Source: Dermatophagoides farinae | Taxonomy: Eukaryota > Arthropoda > Arachnida > Sarcoptiformes > Pyroglyphidae | Length of the DNA stretch: 64,000 nt | Direction of reading: 5' to 3' | NCBI RefSeq assembly: GCF_024713945.1 | Contig: NW_027461524.1 | Location: forward strand, 62,001 to 126,000 | Part shown: in pieces, positions 1 to 8,977 of the stretch | Numbering within the stretch: position 1 is the stretch's first letter | Layout of the letters: every line of letters begins with the position of its first letter | Position numbers and translations under genes: made by a program | The notes under the pieces: generated by a model | The model's database searches: none | What the model saw: only the letters and a program-made list of their open reading frames with translations | What the model was told of the DNA's origin: nothing

Positions 1-451
<451 letters not shown>

Positions 452-1090
452 CTAAATACATTCTTTCATTTTTCTATTTACGACTGATAAGTGGTTGTGA
501 ACTTTAGTTGGTTTGGACCCGAGAATGAGATTACAAATGGAATCTCGAGCAAGGGCAATGTTTTCATAGGAACCGAGCAGGTGAATCTCTTTTCCGCAAA
601 TGACAATTCGGGTTCTCGTGCTGTTTTCGATGATGGTCTTTGTTCGGCCTTTTTTACCTGTGATACGGCCGATAGCTCGACAAAGATTGTCGTTTTCGAG
701 TTTTTTAACATCAGTGACTCGGAAAGACTGGAGAAAAATGTCGTCCAGCCGCAAAATAGCTAAGCAGTCTTCGATTTTAAATCCGTGAAAATATGCCTTT
801 AAATATTCTAGCGCTTTCGTAATTCTAGCTTCACTCTGAGCGAGTTCGTTTTCGTCCTCAGGCTTAGACGCTTTAAGTGCCCAAGCGGGCAGCAACAGGA
901 TACAGTTGGTTTTGTAGTTGTATTTGACTGCGAGTTGCATCTGTTTGACAAGCGGCTTGATTAGTTCGGCCCATGAGTTTTTCAGACTTTTTTGTTTATT
1001 CAGCGGCACCGAATATTTGCGCAAGTACATCGAATTTTTGTTTTCGAGCTTACTCGAGGTTTTGGCCGACGTTTGGTTTTCCGCGTTCAT
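452..1090 (-). CDS. PNO1: PNO1/Dim2 KH-domain 40S ribosome assembly factor
   Basis: 212 residues, single exon, ATG at 1090. The C-terminal half carries the KH module typical of PNO1: AIGRITGKKGRTK, then IENSTRTRIV, HLLGSYENI and NLILGSKPTKV near the end. In yeast, Dim2 binds pre-40S rRNA near the 3' end of 18S rRNA, recruits the dimethyltransferase Dim1 and partners Nob1 during maturation. The protein is shorter than human PNO1 (252) because the acidic N-terminal tail is reduced. It is divergent from the PAP2 gene, with which it shares a 274-bp spacer. It shares the 40S assembly theme with BMS1 and RPS8 elsewhere in the window. Confidence 0.93.
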   Translation of the reverse strand: MNAENQTSAKTSSKLENKNSMYLRKYSVPLNKQKSLKNSWAELIKPLVKQMQLAVKYNYKTNCILLLPAWALKASKPEDENELAQSEARITKALEYLKAYFHGFKIEDCLAILRLDDIFLQSFRVTDVKKLENDNLCRAIGRITGKKGRTKTIIENSTRTRIVICGKEIHLLGSYENIALARDSICNLILGSKPTKVHNHLSVVNRKMKECI

Positions 1091-1364
1091 GTTTAATTAG
1101 TAAAAGTCAATAATTTATAAAGTAAGATTCATTGAACTTGAAATAGATGACAAGTTGATACAAAAAAACAAAAAAAATACGAAGAATTTAATAAAAATAA
1201 ATTTTGGCCCTTGAATTTTGGCAGTAAGAAATACAACGACTATAAAAGATAGATTCGAAAAAAACGTGCATGAGTTGTCAAAAAATTTTTACCCAAATTT
1301 AAATAAATTTTTTTATCTTATTAACTTTATCTTTAATTTCAAAAGAAAAGTTTCGTTCATTAAC

Positions 1365-2282
1365 ATGAGTAGAGAAATTTTATACGAAACTTGTGAAATT
1401 TCTGCATTAGAAGATGAAGACAGAATTTGTGTTGTTTCTACGTTTCGGAACTTCGCAAGAAAGTTCGCCGTTTCAAACATTGTAATGGCAGTGGTATATC
1501 TGCTCGGATCTTTTTTTGAAATGTTGCCTCCGAGACGGTTTTATCGTAGCCCTAGGGACTTTGTCAATCATCACGCATACCCGTATAAACCCAATTCTAC
1601 TATTCCATACTGGGCGCTGTTTCTTTCCGGAACAGTGACTTTAGTTCTGACCAGTTTTGTAGTTTCGTTTCACGTTACGAAAACAACAAAAAAACGGGCT
1701 TTTGAACTTTTCTATTCATCAATTTGCGAGTTTTTCATAGGTTTATCGATAACGTGCTTTATTGTTCAATTCTTAAAATACTTCGTCGGCATGTTTAGGC
1801 CGCACTATTTAAACGTCTGCCTTCCCTATATCAATTTGGCAACAGTCACACCGCACATATTGAGCAAGATACCATATGAAGAATTAATGCAATGTAATTC
1901 GACTTTCCCCAAATCAGTTTTAGACGAGGCCAGACGCAGTTTCCCATCCGGACATTCTGCTACTGCAGCGTCGTTCGGACTTTACGTCATGTGGTTAATA
2001 ATTCAAGGTATCCTGAGGTTTTACCGACAAAAGCGAAATGAATTGAATACCAAATATAACATTCTTACGGAGTCCGTTTCCAGCGAACCTTCAATAGTCT
2101 GTGACTATCTCTACTTGGTGGTAATTGGCCTTTTCATTGGCTTTGGCGTGCCTGTGATCGTTGCAGCTTCGAGAGTTGTTGACTTTAAACATTCTGTTTA
2201 CGATGTAACTTGTGGTCTGATGATTGGTTACGTAACAACCAGCATTTCAATTTTTCTAACGAACAAAATCTCCAAAATTTAA
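1365..2282 (+). CDS. PAP2-family lipid phosphate phosphatase
   Basis: 305 residues from the first in-frame ATG; the frame is open 147 bases further upstream but holds no ATG there. All three catalytic motifs of the type 2 phosphatidate phosphatase superfamily are present: KYFVGMFRP (K-x6-RP), RRSFPSGHSA (PSGH) and SRVVDFKH (SR-x5-H, followed by a conserved Asp). Several hydrophobic membrane segments surround them, as expected for an integral enzyme of the lipid phosphate phosphatase (LPP) or DPP1 group that dephosphorylates phosphatidate, lysophosphatidate or related lipids. Substrate preference cannot be read from the sequence. It is convergent with eIF5, with 159 bp between the stop codons. 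Confidence 0.9.
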   Translation: MSREILYETCEISALEDEDRICVVSTFRNFARKFAVSNIVMAVVYLLGSFFEMLPPRRFYRSPRDFVNHHAYPYKPNSTIPYWALFLSGTVTLVLTSFVVSFHVTKTTKKRAFELFYSSICEFFIGLSITCFIVQFLKYFVGMFRPHYLNVCLPYINLATVTPHILSKIPYEELMQCNSTFPKSVLDEARRSFPSGHSATAASFGLYVMWLIIQGILRFYRQKRNELNTKYNILTESVSSEPSIVCDYLYLVVIGLFIGFGVPVIVAASRVVDFKHSVYDVTCGLMIGYVTTSISIFLTNKISKI

Positions 2283-2441
2283 TAAATATCAATGCTCTAA
2301 ATGCACTTTGTAATCGCATTATATATAAATATTACATTGAAATACTCTATTACAATAACCACATTGATAAACAAATGCACTTAATAGAAACGGTAAATAT
2401 AAAACATACAAATTGAAATTAATATTTAGATAAAAAAGTTT

Positions 2442-3623
2442 CTAGTCGGAGTCTGATTCAGATTCTGCGGTTTCAAGCCAATCAATAAACTTTTCAGCCC
2501 CTAGTGCTCCAAGACGTTTGCCCAGTTTTTCTTTGTTGTTCGTCTTTTTGATTTCGCCGTTGGTGATTTCGATGTCGCTATATCTGCGGATAAAGCTCTC
2601 TTCGTCAACAATATCATTTTCGTACAGCCAAAAACAAATAGGACTGAATTCTTCAAACACCTCGGGGTGGTTTTCCATGCCTAAGTGCTCGAATGCTTTT
2701 AGTACTGAGCGGTGGTTGACAGAATCGTTGAAAATTTTCTTCACTGTTTCCTCTTGTTCAATCAGCGTTTGACGGCTAATAGAAGCGCTAGCGAACAAAA
2801 TAGAGAGGTATATGTATATCTTTTCGACTTCGCTGAAGCTTTCTTCTTTGACGAGACGGTTCAGTTCGTCTACTAAGAGGTCAAAGTTCTGTTTCCCATT
2901 GTGAAACTGAGTCATTCTTTCTAGTACCTGTGAATTGTTTGATTCGCTTTCGGTGTTTTTCTGTTTTTCCTGGCGTTTGGGCTTGCTGTGAGATTTTTTA
3001 TGACTATGTCGGCTTTTGATAGTTTCAAATTCCGCGTCATTGTCATCAAGACTAGTAGGGTCATTTACTTCAGTACTTATGTCGTCATCACTGTTGATGC
3101 CAGCAGTCTGTTTTCCGCTTTTTGGGTACTTAGATGAAGTTTTTAATTTATTACTAGAAAAATTCTTTACAGTGCTTTCAGATATATCTGGAGGATTCTT
3201 GCATATGTAAGTAGAAACTTTGTGGTAGTTATCCATTAAACCAATAAACCCACAAGCGTTGCAACTTCCCTGGACTTTCCGATCTAAAACAAGCAGATCA
3301 ACTTCTGGAAGTGAACATTTCGGACACAACACAAATCGCTCAATAAACTTGTCAATAATGGTTTGCACGTCATCCTCACTGTGAATGCCATTTATTATTG
3401 TGTATCCGCGTTTTAAATCATATCTGCTCATAGCACCCAATTCGCAACCACAAAATCTGGTTGAGTAGTCAGGGTTTCGTTTTAGCGCTTTCGCTATATC
3501 TCCCATGTTGAGTAAAACTGTTTTTACTCCGTTACCGCGGCTTATTCTTTGAACCTTCACACGGGGCATTTTGTAGCGATAATTAGGATCGTCCAGGTAG
3601 CTAGGAATGTTTACTGTTGACAT
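2442..3623 (-). CDS. EIF5: Translation initiation factor eIF5
   Basis: 393 residues, ATG at 3623. The N-terminal GAP domain has the hallmark YRYKMPR, with the arginine finger, and CGCELGA, followed by a C2-C2 zinc ribbon (CPKC ... CNAC). A charged linker of roughly 100 residues rich in Lys, Ser and Asp leads to the C-terminal W2/MIF4GC HEAT domain, which ends in an aromatic-acidic box (FIDWLETAESESDSD). eIF5 stimulates GTP hydrolysis by eIF2 in the 48S complex and bridges eIF3, eIF1 and eIF2-beta through the W2 domain. Length and domain order match yeast and human eIF5. No intron is apparent. Confidence 0.96.
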   Translation of the reverse strand: MSTVNIPSYLDDPNYRYKMPRVKVQRISRGNGVKTVLLNMGDIAKALKRNPDYSTRFCGCELGAMSRYDLKRGYTIINGIHSEDDVQTIIDKFIERFVLCPKCSLPEVDLLVLDRKVQGSCNACGFIGLMDNYHKVSTYICKNPPDISESTVKNFSSNKLKTSSKYPKSGKQTAGINSDDDISTEVNDPTSLDDNDAEFETIKSRHSHKKSHSKPKRQEKQKNTESESNNSQVLERMTQFHNGKQNFDLLVDELNRLVKEESFSEVEKIYIYLSILFASASISRQTLIEQEETVKKIFNDSVNHRSVLKAFEHLGMENHPEVFEEFSPICFWLYENDIVDEESFIRRYSDIEITNGEIKKTNNKEKLGKRLGALGAEKFIDWLETAESESDSD

Positions 3624-3914
3624 GGCGTTATAGGTTCCCGCATTAATGCGTCAATGATAAATAGAAACGTCACGTTTAAAGGCTGAAATAGAAATAGTTT
3701 TGGTAGCAATTTTAAACTTTGAAAACAAAATTTAATTTAAATTCAATAATAAGGTGCAAATATATTGAAATAGCGTGCTGTAAAAAAAAAAAAAACGATT
3801 TATTTTTTTAATTTTATGAATTAACCCAATGGTCTTAGATTGACGGTCTTTAGATCTGTTCATAACGTTTGTTGTCTATATAATTAAAAGAAATATTTTT
3901 CTGACGTGGAATTT
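3624..3914. other. Intergenic spacer upstream of eIF5
   Basis: 291 bp between the eIF5 start and the stop of the next minus-strand gene. It is AT-rich with a 14-base A run near 3782. I see no reading frame with a spliceable structure, no tRNA and no clear promoter element. It should contain the eIF5 promoter and the 3' end of the orphan gene. Confidence 0.5.
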
Positions 3915-4502
3915 TTAATTTGGAGCGGATAAACTTGCTGAGTTCAGTTTATTTATGGTCGATTTCAATTCAGTTTTTTTTGCTAATATTTGCTCAAGAT
4001 ATGTGCGAAATTTTTTTAATTTTGCCAACTCCCGGTTCGCAGTCTTAAGTTTCTCTGCGTTGTTTAGATCGGCTTTCTGAGTGGAAAGATTGTTTTGACG
4101 ATTTTGATCTGCTTTGGCACTTTGCAAAGCGACGTTTGAATATCTATCATTCTTTACCTTAGAACTTTTCAAATCGTCATTTAATATATTTATAGGCGGA
4201 TTGTTGAAACTATCTTCATAAAAATAATAAAAACTGTTCGGATCTGTACTTTGCGTACCTAGTTTCAACGATGAGTGATATAATTTCATTTGAATATCAA
4301 CAATCGACTGTTTTTTTGCGATACATTTTCGTCGCATTTGGTTTTGCTGCGAATGCAAGCTATACATAAAAGCATTGAAATATGTTTCATCTGTTACCGC
4401 GGTATTAACCTGATGGTCATATTTAAACCCGTGGTTTTTTTTTAAGTCGTCGCAAAAACGCTGCGGAACAGCTCTTTCGGCAATTGTACTACGAACATTC
4501 AT
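3915..4502 (-). CDS. Hypothetical protein with C-terminal coiled coil
   Basis: 195 residues, ATG at 4502, not recognised. The first half has a mixed composition with many Gln, Tyr and Phe. The last 60 or so residues are a Lys/Leu/Glu-rich helix beginning at AEKLKTANRELAKLKKF that should form a coiled coil. There is no signal peptide or membrane segment. It is divergent from actin across a 285-bp spacer. The ATG start, length and coding-like composition support a real gene, but nothing in the sequence indicates its job. Confidence 0.65.
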   Translation of the reverse strand: MNVRSTIAERAVPQRFCDDLKKNHGFKYDHQVNTAVTDETYFNAFMYSLHSQQNQMRRKCIAKKQSIVDIQMKLYHSSLKLGTQSTDPNSFYYFYEDSFNNPPINILNDDLKSSKVKNDRYSNVALQSAKADQNRQNNLSTQKADLNNAEKLKTANRELAKLKKFRTYLEQILAKKTELKSTINKLNSASLSAPN

Positions 4503-4787
4503 TCGTGTTATCTAATTTATTTTTTTATAATTCATAATAATAAAAATAATTTTTTTGATTTGATCAATTTGAAAAGGATTAAATGCACTTATTATCGTTT
4601 AGAAATAAAAAGGTGCTAAACAAAAAGATTATGTTTTTCATATCATTAAATAAGATAAAAAAAGCACATTTATAGTGTTTTGTCATAAAAAACGCTTTTT
4701 TACTCTTTTATAACTGCATGCAATGTGCATTATAAATATTTCAGCGTATTAAACTCAACGTGTTTTTTTAAAAAAAAGGAATCAAAA
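4503..4787. promoter_or_regulatory. Divergent promoter region for actin and an orphan, with a possible TATA box
   Basis: AT-rich spacer between two divergent start codons. TATAAATA at 4731-4738 lies about 50 bp before the actin ATG at 4788, a plausible distance for a TATA box with a very short 5' UTR. Just before the ATG the sequence is purine-rich (AAAAAAAGGAATCAAAAATGG), an A-rich context expected for a highly expressed gene. The element is inferred from position and sequence only; I saw no equally clear copy before most other genes. Confidence 0.35.
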
Positions 4788-5933
4788 ATGGCAGACGAAG
4801 AAACTCAAGTACCTCTTGTTGTTGATAACGGTTCCGGTCAAGTAAAGGCCGGTATTGCCGGAGATGACGCACCTTGCTGTGTGTTCCCCTCTATAGTAGG
4901 TATTCCCAGGCAGGCGGGTGTTATGGTCGGAGTCGAGAAAAAAGATTATTATATTGGTAAGGAAGCTCAAGAAAAGCGTGGTATTTTGACTCTTAGATAT
5001 CCAATTGAGCATGGTATTATTACTAACTGGGACGATATGGAAAAAATCTGGTACACCACTTTCTACGATGAACTTCGTCGAAACCCAGAAGAACATCCAG
5101 TACTTTTGACTGAAGCTCCCATGAACCCAAAGACTAACCGTGAATCGATGACCAGAGTTATGTTCGAAACATTCAATGTCCCTGCTATGACTATTTGCAT
5201 TCAAGCCGTACTTTCGTTATACGCTTCTGGTAGAACTACGGGTGCTGTCATGGATAGCGGTGATGGTGTTACTCACATAGTACCTATTTATGAAGGGTTT
5301 GCCATGCTTATGGCTATTAAACGTATTAATCTCGCCGGTCGTGATTTAACTGAAGTTCTTCAATCTTTGCTTATGTACGAAGGTTACAGCTTTAACACTA
5401 GTGCCGAACTCGAAATTGTCCGTGAAATTAAAGAAAAGTTATGTTATGTAGCTGAAGATTACGAGGCCGAACTCGCTAGACTAAAAACCCCCGAAGGTAT
5501 GGAAGACATTAACAAATCGCATACTCTGCCAGATGGTTCAGCTATCAATGTTGGACAAGCCAGATTTGGATGCCCAGAAGTTCTGTTCAACCCTGAACTC
5601 ATTAAGAAAGAACATGATGGTGTTCATCTTGAAACCTGGAAATCTATCAATAAATGTGATATCGATACAAGAACTGACTTATGCGGTAACATCGTGTTGT
5701 CTGGAGGTACTACTATGTTCCCCAAGATCAAAGACCGTCTCGAAAAGGAAATCAAAGAACTTGCACCGACTGTTCAAAAGATCAAAATTATTGCCCCGCC
5801 TGACAGAAAAGCTACTGTATGGGTCGGGGGTTCAATTCTTGCTTCACTCAGTGAATTCGCCACTAGTCTTTGTGTAACTGCAACTGATTACGCGGAAGAA
5901 GGTCCCAGTATTGTACATAGAAAATGTTTCTAA
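4788..5933 (+). CDS. ACT1: Actin (divergent)
   Basis: 381 residues, intronless, starting [18 protein letters not shown] and ending [10 protein letters not shown]. Nucleotide-binding loops are intact: [22 protein letters not shown] and [10 protein letters not shown]. It is clearly conventional actin, not an actin-related protein, but less conserved than most. The D-loop reads PRQAGVMVG. The usual Met-Trp-Ile of the C-terminal hydrophobic groove is replaced by a Ser-Leu-Cys-Val stretch. Subdomain 4 has an unusual segment around [10 protein letters not shown]. The protein is 6 residues longer than the canonical 375. An ADF/cofilin at 47.5 kb could be its partner. Such divergence is common in fast-evolving protist or parasite lineages. 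Confidence 0.97.
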   Translation: MADEETQVPLVVDNGSGQVKAGIAGDDAPCCVFPSIVGIPRQAGVMVGVEKKDYYIGKEAQEKRGILTLRYPIEHGIITNWDDMEKIWYTTFYDELRRNPEEHPVLLTEAPMNPKTNRESMTRVMFETFNVPAMTICIQAVLSLYASGRTTGAVMDSGDGVTHIVPIYEGFAMLMAIKRINLAGRDLTEVLQSLLMYEGYSFNTSAELEIVREIKEKLCYVAEDYEAELARLKTPEGMEDINKSHTLPDGSAINVGQARFGCPEVLFNPELIKKEHDGVHLETWKSINKCDIDTRTDLCGNIVLSGGTTMFPKIKDRLEKEIKELAPTVQKIKIIAPPDRKATVWVGGSILASLSEFATSLCVTATDYAEEGPSIVHRKCF

Positions 5934-6105
5934 GTTAGGTATTGATATTGTATTAAACCAAATTTCACTATAAAACTAGTTCATACATAAAATTATTAAT
6001 ATATATAGTTAAGCAAAATTAAGTCACGCCTCTCGTCAACTCTTAACTAGCTGTTTTGTAGTTGTATTTATTTTAATTAATTATTTTAATAGAAGAGTTT
6101 AGTTG

Positions 6106-6762
6106 ATGAAATATAGTCGTAAAAATAAAGAATCAGTTTATCAACCAAGTGACGACTCATTTTTATTGTTAGACGCTGTGTGTGATAATTTAGCTAAAAA
6201 TACATTTACTAAAAAACTTCAGATTTTGGAAGCCTGTTGTGGGACTGGAGTTATAATTCGCGCTGTTTACGATCTATTAGGTGCTGATCACCATTATATA
6301 GCATTAGATAAAAATTCTCTGGCAGCTGAAACGACGACTGACACGTTTAAATTAGACCCTGGATGTGAAAATTACACAGTTCTAGTTTCTGATAATTTAG
6401 ATGAAATTGAAAATAATTCAATTGACATAATTATTTGCAACCCAGTAAGTATCTTTAATTTAATTTATCTATAGCCTTATGTACCGTCGCATTCACTGAC
6501 GTTTGAAAATCCCATAGACTATTCTTGGGCAGGTGGGGTCGACGGCGTAGAAGTGATTAACATGTTAGTGCCGCAGTTTCGACGTATTGCAAAAAACAAC
6601 ACGGTATTGTATTTATTACTAGAAAAAAGAAACAAGATCGATAATTTCTTGAAAACAAATTTTATAAATGACGATTACGAGCTGTTAAGAGAGCAAAAAG
6701 TTTCAGGAGAGTTTTTAAAAGTATTCAAAATTTGTTACAGAAAATCTATTGAAGGTAATTGA
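6106..6762 (+). CDS. N6AMT1: N6AMT1/HEMK2 (Mtq2)-like eRF1 glutamine methyltransferase, spliced
   Basis: 208 residues from two exons, 6106-6444 and 6475-6762. The 30-nt intron (GTAAGT...ATAG, 6445-6474, phase 0) falls exactly inside the catalytic motif: exon 1 ends in Asn-Pro and exon 2 begins Pro-Tyr, restoring the NPPY signature of glutamine methyltransferases. Other family marks are VYQPSDDSFLLLDAV at the N-terminus, the SAM-binding LEACCGTGVI loop and SWAGGVDGVEVI. With Trm112, this enzyme methylates the GGQ glutamine of release factor eRF1. Without splicing the frame stops soon after the donor. The chosen ATG follows a TTG codon directly. Confidence 0.92.
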
Positions 6763-6902
6763 TATTAATTAGGCAAAATTAATTTTGACATTTAAAATCT
6801 CAATATTAACTGAAATATTGGCCTTATACTTTTTTATATGGATGAGAAAATATTATTCACCTAATAATCAGCTCGATATAATTCAAAATATCCATTAGTT
6901 GT

Positions 6903-8234
6903 ATGCAATCACTCAAACTAGATGACTTACCATTAAAAATTAAAGTTATATTGTCAAATAATCTTAAAAGGTTTCCGATTACAGACGAAGGAGTTAAACT
7001 TCATTTACTTCTAAGGAACGAACCGGCAACAATTGCTAATGAATCAAAAATAGAACGTATAAAACGATTAAAACGAGTTTTTCATAAACCATTTTCAGTT
7101 GACGTAAGTCAACTCGATGAAATGAATGTAAAACGTGTTTATATCGAAGGCAGTGAAGATTTAAAGTGTTTTAGAGAGAATTTGCACCGGCATCACTTAG
7201 AAAACAGCGCTAAACGTAGTAGCATAGTTGAAGTAGCTGAAACTTGTGAGATACAAGCTTTAGAGTCACAACTCTGTTCTAGTTCACTTGTGAGGACAAT
7301 GTCTTTGAATGGAGATTTTTTAATTTTAGGTAGTTTAAACGACTCTATTGAGTTGATACGATTGAACGAAAAATCGCTGAAATCGCACGTGAAACATTTC
7401 GAACGTAACGCTTTTCCTAATGCAATAATTAATCTGCCTAATAACAACCATTTTATAGTTGGTCAAAATAATGGGGAGATCACTGTTTTTAGCTTCGATG
7501 GTTCTAACGAGTCATCTTTATCTCAGCAATTTAGCTCGAAAATACATTCACAGCGTGTAAATTCGCTTGCGATCAATGCATCAAAACAATGTTTACTCAC
7601 GACATCGCATGATGAAACATTTAAATTGTTAGATGTAAGTTTGATGAAAGAAGTTCAAACTCAACACGGCCACGGATGTCCCGTATACTGTGGAGAGTTC
7701 AACAACATATCAAGTCATTTATTAGCAACGGGAGATTTGCGAGGAATTGTTAAATTGTGGGACAATAGAATCACGAGAAACATTGCAAATATCGCTGCTC
7801 ATGTGGATCAAACTTTAAATCTCAAATGGCATCCGCAAATAGACTGGCTTTTAGTTTCATCTGGAGCAGATGGATTAGTCAAATTTTGGGACTTGAGAAT
7901 GTTGAATCAGCACTTGTTCAAAGATGCTGGTGATGGTTATTACTACGAAGATAACTTTACCCGGTATATAAAGAGGTCACATTCTAGATCGATACGAAAT
8001 TTACAGTTTGAACCGGATTACGGTAGATATTTAGTTTCATTAGATTACGCTGGAAAATTAACAGTCACAAACCCTAATTTCGGCCACACGATTGCCACAG
8101 AAAAATTCACGACAAGTTTGCCGAACTGTTTTCAGTTAACTAATAACTCTGAATTATTTATCTCCACAGAAAATAATTGGTTAATAAAAAAAAAAATAAT
8201 AATTAATACTATATCTCGGCTTAACTATGACTGA
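6903..8234 (+). CDS. PRPF4: U4/U6 snRNP protein PRPF4 (Prp4)
   Basis: 443 residues. The N-terminus carries an SFM-like segment (RFPITDEGVKLHLLLRNEP, then IERIKRLKRV), the part of Prp4 that precedes its propeller. The C-terminal two thirds is a WD40 propeller with repeats ending in FKLLD, VKLWDNR and VKFWDLR. Prp4 binds Prp3 on U4/U6 di-snRNA; PRPF3 is encoded at 54.4 kb. As written, the stop codon overlaps the start of the next gene by 8 bases. However, an 11-base A run at 8186-8196 lies just after the last WD strand, and one A fewer would end the protein there at a TAA. The last dozen residues are therefore doubtful. Confidence 0.85.
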   Translation: MQSLKLDDLPLKIKVILSNNLKRFPITDEGVKLHLLLRNEPATIANESKIERIKRLKRVFHKPFSVDVSQLDEMNVKRVYIEGSEDLKCFRENLHRHHLENSAKRSSIVEVAETCEIQALESQLCSSSLVRTMSLNGDFLILGSLNDSIELIRLNEKSLKSHVKHFERNAFPNAIINLPNNNHFIVGQNNGEITVFSFDGSNESSLSQQFSSKIHSQRVNSLAINASKQCLLTTSHDETFKLLDVSLMKEVQTQHGHGCPVYCGEFNNISSHLLATGDLRGIVKLWDNRITRNIANIAAHVDQTLNLKWHPQIDWLLVSSGADGLVKFWDLRMLNQHLFKDAGDGYYYEDNFTRYIKRSHSRSIRNLQFEPDYGRYLVSLDYAGKLTVTNPNFGHTIATEKFTTSLPNCFQLTNNSELFISTENNWLIKKKIIINTISRLNYD

Positions 8235-8799
8235 CGCAAACGATGTTGTTTCGCAGGATTTCACGGAAACGCAGTTTACATTTGGGAAGTTCGCTTTACC
8301 TGGAAAGTCAGTATTCTATGTGACTAAATACTCCGTGGCATTTGTTAATCTTGTATGTACGATGCCTGGGCACGTCTTAGTTGCTCCGATCAAACCTTAC
8401 GTTAAGTTTATCGACATCCCAGATGAAGAAAGAGATGATTTGGCGAAAACGGTCCGCTTAGTTAACGAGATGCTTCGCAGATTTTACAAGATTGCAGAAA
8501 TTCATGTTTGTTTTCAAAACGGAGAAGCAGCAGGAATGAGTGTTCACCATCATCACGTACACGTACTGCCAGCTATCGCAAAACACTATCCACAATACAT
8601 TAGTTTTTGTGATGATCTAAGGCGAGTAGTCAACGACAATTCTGAAGTGCTCGAACACAACATTAGATCCAGGGAACATATGAACTATGAAGCACAGGTT
8701 TACAGAGACTTTATTAAAAATAATTACAAAATCACATACCAAATTCAGCCTTATTTAGTCAATCCAGAATTTCCAAACGCCACTCCAGCTGAGTATTAA
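8227..8799 (+). CDS. FHIT: FHIT-like HIT-family dinucleoside polyphosphate hydrolase
   Basis: 190 residues, ATG at 8227. The histidine triad reads HHHVHVLPA within MSVHHHHVHVLP. Upstream hallmarks of the Fhit branch are FGKFALPGKSVFYVT, PGHVLVAPIKPYVKF and FQNGEAAG. Fhit/Hnt2 enzymes cleave Ap3A and related dinucleotides to AMP plus NDP through a His-AMP intermediate. The length is close to yeast Hnt2. The gene begins inside the final codons of PRPF4 as annotated, so the two transcripts must lie head to tail with essentially no spacer. Confidence 0.9.
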   Translation: MTDANDVVSQDFTETQFTFGKFALPGKSVFYVTKYSVAFVNLVCTMPGHVLVAPIKPYVKFIDIPDEERDDLAKTVRLVNEMLRRFYKIAEIHVCFQNGEAAGMSVHHHHVHVLPAIAKHYPQYISFCDDLRRVVNDNSEVLEHNIRSREHMNYEAQVYRDFIKNNYKITYQIQPYLVNPEFPNATPAEY

Positions 8800-8977
8800 T
8801 ATATTTGTCTTATATTATTTAGAATTTTATATTTCATATTAATAATCGGAAATAATAGAAAATTCCTGTTAGATAATTAATCAAATAAAATTGTTATAAT
8901 AGAGATTCTTTTAACTGTTACGAAGCGAGAATATTAGATTCTGGCGTTTTATAATATGGGCGCATAATAATCTCTAA

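Noticed and set aside
1218-1364. N-terminal extension of the PAP2 protein
   Set aside because: The extension has no ATG and would need a TTG start. The same reasoning trimmed the BMS1, DUS1L, palmitoyltransferase, biotin-ligase, archease and N6AMT1 starts.
4782-5204. Long antisense frame opposite the actin gene
   Set aside because: It lies wholly within the actin coding sequence and has no independent support; it is a by-product of actin codon use.
6445-6474. Programmed frameshift or truncated methyltransferase at 6474
   Set aside because: A GTAAGT...TAG intron of 30 nt restores the NPPY motif exactly, so splicing explains the break.
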